Below, in pieces: positions 1 through 10,971 of a stretch of 64,000 nucleotides of DNA; position 1 is the stretch's first letter, and each line of letters begins with the position of its first letter. Source of the DNA: Symsagittifera roscoffensis (lineage: Eukaryota > Xenacoelomorpha > Acoela > Convolutidae); the NCBI RefSeq assembly GCF_963678635.1, contig NC_087062.1, positions 49,324,552 to 49,388,551 of the forward strand. The letters are read 5' to 3'. The notes beneath the pieces are model-generated. The model did not search any database. It saw nothing but the letters and a program-made list of their open reading frames with translations, and was not told the origin of the DNA. Made by a program: the position numbers and the translations under genes.

Positions 1-1116
1 AAAAAATATGCAAAAAAATCACTTATTTCTTTTTTTAAGTATCACAAAAACCTCAGTTTGAAAAAGATGATACCTGAGAGGCCCGTTTTGACGCGTTACT
101 ACAGTTTAGGCACGTTTTGACTTCGCAACTCACAATGATCGATTAACTTTTACGTTTGTTTTACAAACACGCTTTTTTTTACCACAATCAAAATTTCATT
201 ACTTCTATACCTCTTGAACAAATTGATGAAAATTTTTGCATCAAAACTAACTTGTCAAGGGTTTTTGAGGTATATAAAAATTGTCTCCAGTTAAATAATG
301 ATTTTTTGGCTAATTTTTGAAAAAAAATTAAAAAATTTGACAAAAAAAATTTTTTTTTTTTCAGATTTGGCGATCAAAAAGTGCCTTCTATGATGGACCA
401 GCAAAAAATTTGTTTTTAGGTCATAAGTTTGGCTCACTAGGGTATACAAACTGGCAAAATGTTTATAATAAAAAAGTTTAGAAGAACAGTGATTTTTTGA
501 AAAAAAAAGAAAAAAACGTTAAAAAAGCAGTTTTTGGCGGTAAAATTCTCAAAAAATCAAAAATGAAGTTTTCTCTCTCTTTACTCCAATAAATTAATTC
601 GGCCACGACAATCATTTTTTGTGATCAGTAAAAATGTCGAAAAACGACCGGAACATTGATTTTTTTGAAATTTGACAAAAAACTTCAAAAAAACCGCAAA
701 AAAACATCAAAAATCTCGAAAAAATTGCTGAAAAAATTTTGGCAAACAATACACCATTCGATTCCCTTAACTGTGCTTGTGTCCAAAAAAAACATCACTT
801 TTTCGCATTTTCTCAACGAAAATTGATTTATTGGGGCATTTTTGAAAAAAATCGTGATTTTGACCAAAAAAAACGCCCCTTTTTCCCCAAAAAGTGCAAC
901 TCATAACATTATTTCGGAAAAACGCCTTCCCAAGTTATATCTTAGAATTTTGTCCTCTACCTACATGCAAAGTTTGAAGAAATTCTATACTGCCGTTTTC
1001 GAGAACTTGAATAATTTTTTTATTTTCCTAATTAGGTATTTTTTCTAGTTGACCGGCAAGGAAACCCTACCCTTGCCTAAAGGATTCACAAAGCCGGACC
1101 GCGACGACCACCTAGC
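1..1116 (+). mobile_element. Helitron-like non-coding element A1 (3' part)
   Basis: This is the right-hand part of an element whose left end lies outside the window. It closely matches 4930-6032, so about 510 bases are missing at the left. It is AT-rich with no credible coding frame; the short open frames on both strands recur in the other copy only because the DNA is duplicated. The right end has a GC hairpin (1055-1077), then a CGCGACGACCACCTAG terminus (CTAG at 1112-1115). The same terminal architecture recurs six more times before 14,210. The Helitron-like assignment rests on the TC...hairpin...CTAG plan only, because no Rep/helicase is present. Confidence 0.5.
1055..1077 (+). other. Terminal hairpin of A1
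   Basis: GGCAAGG (1055-1061) pairs perfectly with CCTTGCC (1071-1077) across a 9-base loop. It is preceded by CC and followed about 35 bases later by CTAG. Confidence 0.75.
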
Positions 1117-1213
1117 ATCCTCTTTGACCTGCGGTGCGTTAGTGTTTGCGGGTGTAAGTTTTGAAGTAAGGCCTGGAGGCCATTGGCTGCAAGGCATGTG
1201 GCACTCGCAGAAG

Positions 1214-1236
1214 AAGAGCACCCGAAGGGTGCTCTT
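1214..1236 (+). other. Left subterminal hairpin of A2
   Basis: AAGAGCACCC (1214-1223) pairs perfectly with GGGTGCTCTT (1227-1236) around a GAA loop. A T-run follows, so it resembles an intrinsic terminator, but in a eukaryotic transposon this is more likely a structural end signal. Confidence 0.6.
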
Positions 1237-1430
1237 TTCTGCTCGAAAACTCAATCTCAGTTAGTTTTTTCTTAACCCTCACACTTTGTCTAACATTTTT
1301 TACCTTTCCTTATTCATTTCTCACTGAGACTATTAGCCATGATCGCTAACTTGCATTGCTGGCTGATTATAATGACAAGTCACTCTGCGCCTTGATCAGT
1401 TAACAAAGCAAAACATTGTGATTCTTGAAG

Positions 1431-1470
1431 AGGACTGTTTCAACAAAAACAAGTTTTCGGAAACAGTCCT
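1431..1470 (+). other. 40-base imperfect hairpin in A2
   Basis: AGGACTGTTTC (1431-1441) pairs perfectly with GAAACAGTCCT (1460-1470). In the sister copies a second inner stem (CGAAAAC/GTTTTCG) closes on a 2-base loop. It recurs at the equivalent place in A3 and A4. Confidence 0.6.
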
Positions 1471-2707
1471 GTTAACTTATTTTTGGTCTCGTTTTTAAGT
1501 TTATCGACTTTTAGTTGTTTTCAGTAGGCTATTTCGACCTGAATTAGGTCCCAAAAGGTTAATTTTGTCTCAAAATGATTAGAATCAATAGAAAAAAAAA
1601 AACATTTTTTTTATTTGATAAAAATAGTTGAAATAGAAACGTGAAAAATCTCTTTTTTTTCAAAATTCATCAAATGTAGTTCCAATTGAATTGAATCACT
1701 AGGCTACAATTTATGAACCTGTTCAGAATGGCTTTCAAGACCAAAGCCGTAAAATTTCCATATTTAGAGAAAAGTCAAAAAAACACGTTTTTGGTTAACT
1801 CAAAAAGGTAGATAAATCGGGTAAAGTCGTCTTTAAACCTATAGGATCCAAAAATGAATTAATTAGGGCATACATGTAGTGTCCTTGTAAGGTCGCTTGC
1901 AAAAAATTACAACAATTGTGGTAGCCACTTCCGAAAACAAGTCTTTTTTTTTCGAAATTTGGCCAGTTTTATTTGTAGTAAAGTAAGAAAAAGCTACCAG
2001 AGAAAAAAAAGTTGTAAAAACCAAAATTTTCATCCAATTTTGACAATTAAATACTCTAAACCTACTAAAATGACTATGGGAAGCTCAAATATGCTATCAA
2101 AACACATTTTTTCTCACTTTTTAAAATTTTCGATTTTTTGATATAAAATGTTGAGTCAGAAACGTGAAAAATCAGTTTTTATCAAAAAGTTAAAAAAAGT
2201 TGTTCCAATCAAATTGTTTCAATAGGCCACGCTCTGTGGACTTGTTTAGAAGTGTTAGCATGATCAAAGCCATAAAAATTCCATATTTAGAGAAAAGGCG
2301 AAAAAAACACGTTTTTGGTTAATTTTTTCAAAAAAATGACCAAAAAATTAGGAGACGGTCCTGAAAAAAAAAAAATTTTAAAAATAAAGTAATTCTAATT
2401 TCTACATAGTTAGACTCTCTAAACAGTCTTCTTTCATCCAATACAAAACAATCTATCCCATTTTTTGGACTCAAATTGAGTTATTGAGTCATTTTTACCA
2501 AAAATCGTGTTTTGTTTTTCCGTTTTTGCCCCCCATTTCCGGCCATAAGTCAACATATAGAGTTTTTCTGGCCAAACGGCGTCAAATCGTATCCTTAGAA
2601 TTGCATTTTGTAGCCGCATGCCAATTTTGAAGAAATTCTGACGAAACGTTTTGGAGATCAGCCCCGATTCCGCCGACAGGGGTATAAGGTTATAAGAAAC
2701 GAGAACC

Positions 2708-2728
2708 GGCAGGGACCCTACCCTTGCC
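2708..2728 (+). other. Terminal hairpin of A2
   Basis: GGCAGGG (2708-2714) pairs with CCCTTGCC (2721-2728), leaving one bulged T. CTAG follows at 2764-2767. Confidence 0.65.
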
Positions 2729-2867
2729 TCGCCGTATCTCTGACGCCGAAGCGCGACGACCACCTAGGTCAATCTTTTACCTGCGGTGCATCGGTATTTG
2801 CAGTGGTGTAAGTTTTGAAGTGTGGCCTGGGGGCCATTGGCTTCAAGGCATGTGGCACTCGCAGAAA

Positions 2868-2890
2868 AAGAGCACCCGAAGGGTGCTCTT
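2868..2890 (+). other. Left subterminal hairpin of A3
   Basis: AAGAGCACCC pairs perfectly with GGGTGCTCTT across a GAA loop, identical to the A2 hairpin. Confidence 0.6.
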
Positions 2891-3087
2891 TTCTGCTCGA
2901 AAACTCTAGGTCAATTAATTTTTTCTTAACCTTCACATTTTGTCAAACATTTTTTGACTTTTCCTTCTTCATTACTCACTGAGACTATTAGCCATGATCG
3001 CTAACTTGCATTGCTGGCTGATTATAATGACAAGTCACTCTGCGCCTTGATCAGTTAACAATGCAAAACATTGTGATTCTTGAAGAA

Positions 3088-3123
3088 GACTGTTTCGACG
3101 AAAACAAGTTTTCGGAAACAGTC
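3088..3123 (+). other. Double-stem hairpin in A3
   Basis: The outer stem is GACTGTTTC/GAAACAGTC (3088-3096/3115-3123). The inner stem is CGAAAAC/GTTTTCG (3099-3105/3108-3114) with a 2-base AA loop. Confidence 0.6.
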
Positions 3124-4358
3124 CTGTTAACTTATTTTTGATCTCGTTTTTAAATTTATCGACTTTTAGTTGTTTTCAGTAGGCTATTGGACCTGAATTA
3201 GGTCCTAAAAGTTAATTTTGTCTCGAAATGATTAGAAGCAATAGAAAAAAAAAACATTTTTTTTATTTGATAAAAATAGTTGAAATAGAAACGTGAAAAA
3301 TCTCTTTTTTTCAAAAGTCATCAAAAATAGTTCCAATTGAATTGAATCACTAGGCTACAATGTATGAACCTGTTCAGAATGGTTTTCAAGACCAAAGCCG
3401 TAAAATTTCCATATTTGGAGAAAAGTAAAAAAAAACACGTTTTTGGTTAACTCATAAAGGTAGATAAATCGGGTAAAGTCGTCTTTAAACATAAAGGATC
3501 AAAAAATGAATTAATTAGGGCATACATGTAGTGTCCTCGTAAGGCCGCTTGCAAAAAATTACAACAATTGTGGTAGCCACTTCCGAAAACAAGTCTTTTT
3601 TTTCGAAATTTAGCCAGTTTTATTTGTAGTAAAGTAGTAAAAAGCTACCCGAGAAAAAAAAGTTGTAAAAACCAAAATTTTCATCCAATTTTGACAATTA
3701 AATACTCTAAACCTACTAAAATGACTATGGCAAGCTCGAATATGCTATCAAAACTCATTTTTTCTCACTTTTTAAAATTTTTGTTTTTTTGATATAAAAT
3801 GTTGAGTCAGAAACATGAAAAACCAATTTTTCTCAAAAAGTCAAAAAAAGTTGTTCCAATCAAATTGTTTCAATAGGCCATGCTTTGTGGACTTGTTTAG
3901 AAGTGTTAGCATGATCAAAGCCATAAAATTTCCATATTTAGAGAAAAGACGAAAAAAACACCTTTTTGGTTAATTTTTCCAAAAAAATGACCAAAAAATT
4001 AGGAGACGGTCCTGAAAAAAAAAAAATTTTAAAAATAAAGTAACTCTAATTTTTACACAGTTAGACTCCCTAAATAGTCTTCTTTCATCCAATACTAAAC
4101 AATCTATCCCATTTTTTGGACCCAAATTGAGTTATTGAGTCATTTTAACCAAAAATCGTGTTTCGTTTTTCCGTTTTTGCCCCCCATTTCCCGCCATAAG
4201 TCAACATATAGAGTTTTTCTGGCCAAACGGCGTCCAATCGTATCCTTAGAATTGCATTTTGTAGCCGCATGCCAATTTTAAAGAAATTCTGACGAAACGT
4301 TTTCGAGATCAGCCCCGATTCCGCCGACAGGGGTATAAGGTTATAAGAAACGAGAACC

Positions 4359-4379
4359 GGCAGGGACCCTACCCTTGCC
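4359..4379 (+). other. Terminal hairpin of A3
   Basis: Same GGCAGGG/CCCTTGCC stem as A2, again followed by CTAG about 35 bases downstream. Confidence 0.65.
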
Positions 4380-4503
4380 TCGCCGTATCTCTGACGCCGA
4401 AGCGCGACGACCACCTAGGGGGCAGGGTTGTGTGGTATATTCTCTACTTTAGTTATTTGCATCGCGTGGGGAAGAATACGAACAGCGCTCAACGCACTCG
4501 CAG

Positions 4504-4528
4504 AAAGAGCACCCTGCGGGTGCTCTTT
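4504..4528 (+). other. Left subterminal hairpin of A4
   Basis: AAAGAGCACCC (4504-4514) pairs perfectly with GGGTGCTCTTT (4518-4528). The loop is TGC where A2 and A3 have GAA, so the stem is kept while the loop changed. Confidence 0.65.
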
Positions 4529-4708
4529 TTGCTCGAGAACTGTAAGTCGATTTAAATCTTACATATTTCGTCCGAAATTTAACTTTTTTTCTAGTTGTTC
4601 TCAGTTAAACTCCCATGATACCTCAAATTGTATTCCTGGAAGGGCATTTTTATAAGTCACTCTGTGGCTCGATCAATTAACTACCAAATACGTTTTGATT
4701 TACGAAAT

Positions 4709-4746
4709 GGACTGTTTCAACGAAAACAAGTTTTCGGAAACAGTCC
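4709..4746 (+). other. Double-stem hairpin in A4
   Basis: The outer stem is GGACTGTTTC/GAAACAGTCC (4709-4718/4737-4746) and the inner stem is CGAAAAC/GTTTTCG (4721-4727/4730-4736) with an AA loop. It is the cleanest of the three copies. Confidence 0.65.
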
Positions 4747-5971
4747 AATTTTTAAATTATGATCCCAAATACAAACAAAGAGAAATCTAATGCGTTGGTT
4801 AAATTTACAGAGCCCAGCCCATGTCTTTGTGTTTATTGACTGTTCAAACACTTAACAACTATGTTAAAAACAATATTATTAAAATAAAAACAAAACAAAT
4901 AATCGAGAAAGAAATTTAAGTTTATCAAAAAAATATGCAAACAAAATCACTTATTTCTTTTTTTAAGTATCACAAAAACCTCAGTTTGAAAAAGATGATA
5001 CCTGAGAGGCCCGTTTTGACGCGTTACTACAGTTTTGACTTCGCAACTCACAATGAACGATTAACTTTTACGTTTGTTTTACAAACACGCTTTTTTTTAC
5101 CACAATCAAAATTTCATTACTTCTATACCTCTTGAACAAATTGATGAAAATTTTTGCATCAAAACTAACTTGTCAAGGGTTTTTGAGGTATATAAAAATT
5201 GTCTCCACTTAAATAATGATTTTGTGGCTAATTTTTGAAAAAAAATTAAAAAATTTGACAAAAAAAAATTTTTTTTTTCAGATTTGGCGATCAAAAAGTG
5301 CCTTCTATGATGGACCAGCAAAAAATTTGTTTTTAGGTCATAAGTTTGGCTCACTAGGGTATACAAACTGGCAAAATGTTTATAATAAAAAAGTTTAGAA
5401 GAACAGTGATTTTTTGAAAAAAAAAGAAAAAAACGTAAAAAAATCAGTTTTTGGCGGGAAAATTCTCAAAAAATCAAAAATCAAGTTTTCTCACTCTTTA
5501 CTCCAATAAATTAATTCGGCCACGACAATCATTTTTTGTGATCAGTAAAAATGTCGAAAAACGACCGGATCATTGACTTTTTTGAAATTTGACAAAAAAC
5601 TTCAAAAAAACCGCAAAAAAACATCAAAAATCTCGAAAAAATTGCTGAAAAAATTTTGGCAAACAATACACCATTCGATTCCCTTAACTGTGCTTGTGTC
5701 CAAAAAAAACATCACTTTTTCGCATTTTCTCAACCAAAATTGATTTATTGGGGCATTTTTGAAAAAAATCGTGATTTTGACCAAAAAAAACGCCCCTTTT
5801 TCCCCAAAAAGTGCAACTCATAACATTATTTCGGAAAAACGCCTTCCCAAGTTATATCTTAGAATTTTGTCCTCTACCTACATGCAAAGTTTGAAGAAAT
5901 TCTATACTGCCGTTTTCGAGAACTTGAATAATTTTTTTATTTTCCTAATTAGGTATTTTTTCTAGTTGACC

Positions 5972-5994
5972 GGCAAGGAAACCCTACCCTTGCC
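5972..5994 (+). other. Terminal hairpin of A4
   Basis: GGCAAGG/CCTTGCC (5972-5978/5988-5994), identical to the A1 hairpin. Confidence 0.7.
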
Positions 5995-6485
5995 TAAAGG
6001 ATTCACAAAGCCGGACCGCGACGACCACCTAGCACCCTCAAGGTCACGTGACTTACTTTTGTTTTTGGTATTTTCTGAAACCAAAACAATAAGGTCATGC
6101 GCCAATATCATGGCCTCAAGCAAAGACGTCTGACTCTACGCATTCCCATTCGCAATGCTTCGGGCGCAAATGCCAATGCTCAATTAATTTTGCTACGTGA
6201 AAAAATTTTTAAGGAAAAATTCTGATAAAATTTAACTTAAACTAGCACGAAAAAACGCAAAGATTTCAAAGTGTGAAACAATCAAGTTTTTGCTAATACC
6301 GGGCATGCAGTGAGACTGATTTTGGCAAAAATAAAATGGAAAATGAAGGAAAAGGAAAGAAAAATTTGTTCAAAATAAGAACGCAACATCATAAACTTAT
6401 TTGATTTCTGCTAATTTCACAATTCCGATCAGGCTGATTTCAGATTTTAAGCATAGAATTTACGGTTACGGCTGCTCCCTCTACA

Positions 6486-6500
6486 GGTCCCAGAGGGACC
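6486..6500 (+). other. GGTCCC/GGGACC hairpin in B1
   Basis: A perfect 6-bp stem with an AGA loop, flanked by GCTCCCT on the left and GAGTGAGCAT on the right. These flanks can pair partially to extend the stem. Confidence 0.55.
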
Positions 6501-8183
6501 GAGTGAGCATCCTACCTCGATCCAGGATACCGGATAGTTGTTTTTAATTTTTCACAAAATTCTATTTCACTAATGCTTGTTTGCAATTCCTCATGAGAAG
6601 CTGTATGAATTTTAAAAAAATTGATTTTTTTAATCAAAGCTTCCAAGAACAACTGATGTTAGGCGGTAACAAATGCGGTTGGTGAAAACTAGTAACGGAT
6701 AATGATGAGAAAAATTGTAAGTTTTCAAATGAATTTAAAAAGAGTTTTTTTTTCTTTTTTCTTTTGTAAATCGGGAGAAATGAATCAGTTTTTTTTAAGT
6801 TTTCCTCGCACCACCCACTGTTCATAAGTAATGAAGATTCCTGTTCTAGCCGTTTATAAAACTTTGGCAGAAAAAACATCAGAATGATGTAAAGTGTTTT
6901 AAAAAAAAGAAAAATTTAAAAATTATGTTTTAAAAAAAAAATATCAAAAACTTGTTATTTTCAAAAGTAAAAAAAGTGAAAATTAAATGCATATTACGAT
7001 TCAGCGTACCCAACTTAGTGGGTCTAGCATTTTAAATTACCAAAAAATATTGAAAATTGTAGATTTTATGAAGTTTTCATTTTGGCTATTTTTCCTTGTC
7101 GCCTCCACTTGAGGCACCTTTGAGCCAACTTGAGAAACTGGAACCTAAACAAGCTGCACAGATGGTCAAAATGAGCCATTTTCAGCGTGATAACACGCCT
7201 GGAAGAAAAAAAACTCCAGAAAAGAAAGAAAATTATGAACTTTAACCTTTTTTCTTCTTCAAATGCCGATACTTAGAATAATTTTTCAGCTGAAAAGTTC
7301 AAAAAAAATCAGAAAATTCAAATTTTGAAAAAATTTATAAAAAAATCTCATCAGTCTGTTTATTGGAGTCTTCGAGGTTTTGAGAGACCTCATCTGGCGA
7401 CTAACAACAAGTGAATCACTTGTTTTAAAATTTTGAGAAAGGTCAAAAAAACATGTTTTTTCGACTTTTTTGACAGAATTCCGAAAGCAATATCTTGGCT
7501 AAAAACAAGAATGAGGGCCTAAAATTAGTACAAACAGTACTCCCACATAAGGTGCATTAGGTTGGAAACAAAAAATTTACTCTGACTCAAAAATCGTTTT
7601 TTAACTTTATTTCTGAACAAGAAATTGAAAAGAAATCAAAAACTTAAAAATTTTTTGAAAAAAATGATTGTTTTGAAAAAGTGCCAATTTTTAGCTGAAA
7701 CTTTTCATTTTAACTAATAAAGCCAGAGCAATGCCCTTTAAGCTCAAATAAATTAATTATGCAAATTCTCTTCAAGTTTTTTCGTTAAAGCCTTTTATTT
7801 TGAAAAAGTATTCAAAAATGGGTAAAAAAAAGTCAAAAAAATCAATTTTCTCCGATTCAAAAACCTCCACTACCATGATGATTAGTGCGTTAGATAGGAC
7901 TGCTGAGATAAATTTAGACGTTCTTTCATAAGTATATCGAAATTTTTACTTATTTTTGAGAATTAGGCAAAATAAAAACTTTTCCCAAATTGGGCAAAAA
8001 GCCCAAATTAGCCCAAACACCTGTTAAAAATTGTTGGGTCAAAAAATCACAAAAGAAAACCCCTATTCGTTTGACATTTTAGGGCCGCATGCAAAAAATT
8101 AGACCAATCTAACCTGACAATTTCGAGAATCAACTTTTTTGTCAAAATTCTCTAAAGACCAATTTAGGGAGATTACTTGTACC

Positions 8184-8203
8184 GGTGGGGGCCCTACCCC
8201 ACC
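8184..8203 (+). other. Terminal hairpin of B1
   Basis: GGTGGGG (8184-8190) pairs perfectly with CCCCACC (8197-8203). Compared with family A, the two arms have changed in step. Confidence 0.75.
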
Positions 8204-8368
8204 TAAAAAATTTTTGAAATGCTGGAACGCGGCCACCTAGCACAATCAGGTACTAGTGGCTTGATTTGAGTTTTTAGTTTTTTTCTGGAACCAAAAGAGA
8301 GTGTCGTCAAGCATCGACATCTTGAGCTCAAGCAAATACGTGGACTTCTACGCATTCCCATTAGCAAT

Positions 8369-8383
8369 GCGCCCATCGGGCGC
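8369..8383 (+). other. Left subterminal hairpin of B2
   Basis: GCGCCC/GGGCGC with an ATC loop, at the place corresponding to the family A left hairpin. In B3 (13060-13074) one arm has a mismatch (GGGCTC). Confidence 0.55.
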
Positions 8384-8704
8384 AAATGCCAATGCTCAAC
8401 TAATTTTGCCAGGTGAAAAAATTTGTTTAAAGAAAAATTCTGATAAATTTTAATTTAAACTATCACCAAAAAACGCAAAGATTTCAAAGTGTGAAACAAT
8501 CAAGTTTTTGCTATTACCGGGCTTGCAATGAGACTGATGTTGGCAAAAGTAAAATAGAAAATGTAGAAAATGGAAAGAAAAAAATTGTTCAAAATAAGAA
8601 CGCAACATCAAAAACTTATTTGATCTCCGCTCAAATCATAATTCAGATCAGGCTGATTTCAGGTTTTAAGCGTAGAATTTACGGTTACGGCTGCTCCCTT
8701 TACA

Positions 8705-8719
8705 GGTCCCAGAGGGACC
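8705..8719 (+). other. GGTCCC/GGGACC hairpin in B2
   Basis: Identical 6-bp stem with an AGA loop, as in B1 and B3. Confidence 0.55.
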
Positions 8720-10401
8720 GAGTGAGCATCCTACCTCGATCCAGGTTAACGGATAGTTGTTCTTAATTTTTCACAAAATTTTTTTACACTAATGCTTGTT
8801 TTCAATTCCTCATGAGAAGCTGTATTAATTTAAAAAAAATTGATTTTATTAATCAATGCTTCCAAGAACAACTGATGTTAGGCGGTTACAAATGCGGTTG
8901 TTGAAAACTAGTAAGGGATAATGATGAGAAAAATTGTAAGTTTTCAAATGAATTGAAAACTGTTTTTTTGTTTTTTCTTTTGTAAATCGGTAGAAATGAA
9001 TCATTTGTTTTTAAAGTTTTCCTCGCACCACCCACTGTTCTTAAGTAATGAAGATTCCTCTTCTAGCCGTTTATAACACTTTGGCAGAAAAAACATCAAT
9101 ATGATGAAACATGTTTTAAAAAAGAGAAAAATTTAAAAATTATGTTTTTTTTTAAAAAAATCAAAAATTTGTAATTTTCAAAATTGAAAAAAAAGTAAAA
9201 ATTAATAACATATTACAATTCAGCGTACCCAACTTAGTGGGTATAGCATTTTGAATTACCAAAAAATATTGAAAATTGTAGATTTTATGAAGTTTTCATT
9301 TTGGCTATTTTTCGTTTTCGCCTCCACTTAAGGCACCTTTGAGCCAACTTGAGAAACTGGAACCTAAACAAGCTATACAGATAGTCTGAATGAGCAATTT
9401 TCAGCGTGATAACACGCCTGGAAGAAAAAAAACTGCAGAAAAGAAAGAAAATTTTGAACTTTAACCTTTTTTCTTCTTCAAATGGCGATACTTAGAATAA
9501 TTTTTCAGCTGAAAAGTTCAAAAAAAATCAAAAAATTCAAATTTTGAAAAAATTTTAAAAAAATCTCATCAGTCTGTTTATTGGAGTCTTCGAGGTTTTG
9601 GGAGATCTTATCTGGCGGCTAACAACAAAAGGATCACTTATTATAAAAATTTGAGAAAGATCAAAAAAACATGTTTTTTCGATTTTTTTGACAGAATTCC
9701 GAAAGCAATATCTTGGCTAAAAACAAAAATGAGGGCCTAAAATTAGTACAAACCGTACTCCCACATAAAGTACATTAGGTTGGAAACAAAAAATTGACTC
9801 TTACTCAAAAATCGTTTTTTAACTTTATTTGTGAACAAAAAATTGTAAAAAAATCAAAAATTAAAAAATTTTTTGAAAAAAACGATTGTTTTGAAAAAGT
9901 GCCAATTTTTAGCTGAAACTTTTCATTTTAGCTAAGAAAGCCAGAGCAATGTTCTTTAAGCTCAAATAATTTAATTAAGCAAATTATTTTCAAGTTTTTT
10001 CGTTAAAGGCTTTTATTTTGAAAAAGTATTCAAAAATGGGTAAAAAAAAGTCAAAAAAATTAATTTTCTCAGATTGAAAAACCTCCACTGCCATGATAAT
10101 TAGTTCGTTCGATAGGACTACTGAGATCAATTTAGACGTATTTTCATAAGTATATCAAAATTTTTATTTATTTTTGAGAATTAAGCAAAATAAAAACTTT
10201 TCCCAAATTGGGCAAAAAGCCCAAATTAGCCCAAACACCTGTTAAAAATTGTTGGGTCAAAAAGTCACAAAAGGAAACCCCTATTCGTTTGACATTTTAA
10301 GGCCGCATGCAAAAAACTAGACCAATCTAACCTGACAATTTCGAGAATCGACTTTTTTGCAAAATTTCTCTATAGTCCATTTGAGGGATATTACTTGTAC
10401 C

Positions 10402-10422
10402 GGTGGGGGCCCCTACCCCACC
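10402..10422 (+). other. Terminal hairpin of B2
   Basis: GGTGGGG (10402-10408) pairs with CCCCACC (10416-10422). CTAG follows at 10456. Confidence 0.7.
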
Positions 10423-10930
10423 TCAAAAAATTTTGTAATGCTGGAACGCGGCCACCTAGCCGGTCAGGTCTGCGTCCCACCCGCCCTCCGTGACTAATCT
10501 TGCTTCCGAGAAAAGAAAGTTTTTCGTTTCACCTTTACCCCATCTCAGGTCAGTTAACCTTGCAAAAAACCCTACTTGAAACGTTCGCATTCACATTACC
10601 CCCTACGGGCGCAATGGCGAAGCCCATTTTTTCTTCTCACTGAACTTCTCCGAACAGTTCACATAAAACATTACTATGGTTTTATCTGAAGTGTCCAGCT
10701 GTGACTCCGACATTTTTCACGTCGCTGATGTTCCCACAACAGGACCACATGAGTTTCCCACTCAGATACTGTGTCAATTTTGAAAAAAACTGATTTGATT
10801 TTTTTGCCGTTTTTCACAAAATAAACTAATTACTTCATTCGAATTAAAAAAAAATACCGAAAAACACTTAAAGGTAGCAAGACATTATTGTGACTGTCGT
10901 CTATATCTGTTCTCTTTGTTTAAGGTCAGT

Positions 10931-10971
10931 GATGCTCCCTAAGTGGGACCACAAGGGTCCCAGGGAGCATC
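10931..10971 (+). other. 41-base hairpin in C1
   Basis: The outer stem GATGCTCCCT/AGGGAGCATC (10931-10940/10962-10971) is perfect. The inner stem GGGACC/GGTCCC (10945-10950/10956-10961) is perfect, with a 4-base bulge on the left side. It corresponds to the family B GGTCCC/GGGACC hairpin, but the inner stem is inverted. Confidence 0.7.

Larger units (their letters stand above)
1121..2767 (+). mobile_element. Helitron-like non-coding element A2 (complete)
   Basis: The element begins with TCTTTGACCTGCGG five bases after the preceding CTAG and ends with CTAG at 2764-2767. It contains a left subterminal hairpin (1214-1236), a 40-base hairpin (1431-1470), two related internal modules (about 1,630-1,950 and 2,130-2,420) and the right terminal hairpin (2708-2728). 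Element A3 is a close copy of nearly the same length. I see no protein-coding frame; a minus-strand open frame at the right end repeats in A3 but overlaps the terminal hairpin and looks fortuitous. It is most likely a non-autonomous transposon mobilised in trans. Confidence 0.55.
2773..4418 (+). mobile_element. Helitron-like non-coding element A3 (complete)
   Basis: Close copy of A2. It starts with TCTTTTACCTGCGG after a short spacer and ends with CTAG (4415-4418). It carries the same ordered parts: left hairpin 2868-2890, imperfect hairpin 3088-3123, two internal modules and terminal hairpin 4359-4379. Differences from A2 are scattered point changes and small homopolymer indels, which suggests tandem amplification followed by neutral decay. 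No coding frame is credible. Confidence 0.55.
4419..6032 (+). mobile_element. Helitron-like non-coding element A4 (complete, variant left end)
   Basis: It lies directly after the A3 terminus and ends with CTAG at 6029-6032. The first 70 bases (GGGCAGGG...) differ from A2 and A3 and lack an obvious TC start, so the left end may be truncated or recombined. It then shares the subterminal hairpin (4504-4528) and the imperfect hairpin (4709-4746) with A2 and A3. From about 4,930 it is a near copy of A1 and not of A2/A3, so two subfamilies are joined. No coding frame is credible. Confidence 0.5.
6038..8240 (+). mobile_element. Helitron-like non-coding element B1 (complete)
   Basis: Family B starts with TCAAGGTCACGTGAC after a 4-5 base spacer and ends in CTAG at 8237-8240. 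The left 150 bases end in a GC-rich segment (GCTTCGGGCGC near 6,157) that matches the subterminal hairpin position of B2 but is damaged. A GGTCCC/GGGACC hairpin follows at 6486-6500. The body is AT-rich and non-coding. Family B shares almost no body sequence with family A, yet the terminus has the same plan (hairpin, about 33 bases, CGCGGCCACCTAGC). Confidence 0.5.
8246..10459 (+). mobile_element. Helitron-like non-coding element B2 (complete)
   Basis: It starts with TCAGGTACTAG five bases after the previous CTAG and ends in CTAG at 10456-10459. It is a near copy of B1 for about 2 kb and has an intact left hairpin (8369-8383), the GGTCCC hairpin (8705-8719) and the terminal hairpin (10402-10422). 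Open frames in the left third recur in B3 only because the DNA is duplicated; none shows a domain I recognise. Confidence 0.5.

Noticed and set aside
685..1048. Short frames repeated at 5602-5965
   Set aside because: Repetition reflects duplication of the A1/A4 element; low-complexity Phe/Lys-rich translation of AT-rich DNA.
1214..1240. Bacterial-style intrinsic terminator
   Set aside because: The hairpin plus T-run looks like one, but the window is eukaryotic with no bacterial genes, so it is treated as an element hairpin.
2434..2763. 109-codon minus-strand frame at the right end of A2, partly repeated in A3
   Set aside because: It overlaps the terminal hairpin and CTAG end and its conservation equals that of the surrounding DNA.
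10595..10640. HDV- or twister-like ribozyme (GGGCGCAATGGCGAAGCCC)
   Set aside because: I could not fold the required nested double pseudoknot; only a simple local stem is visible.
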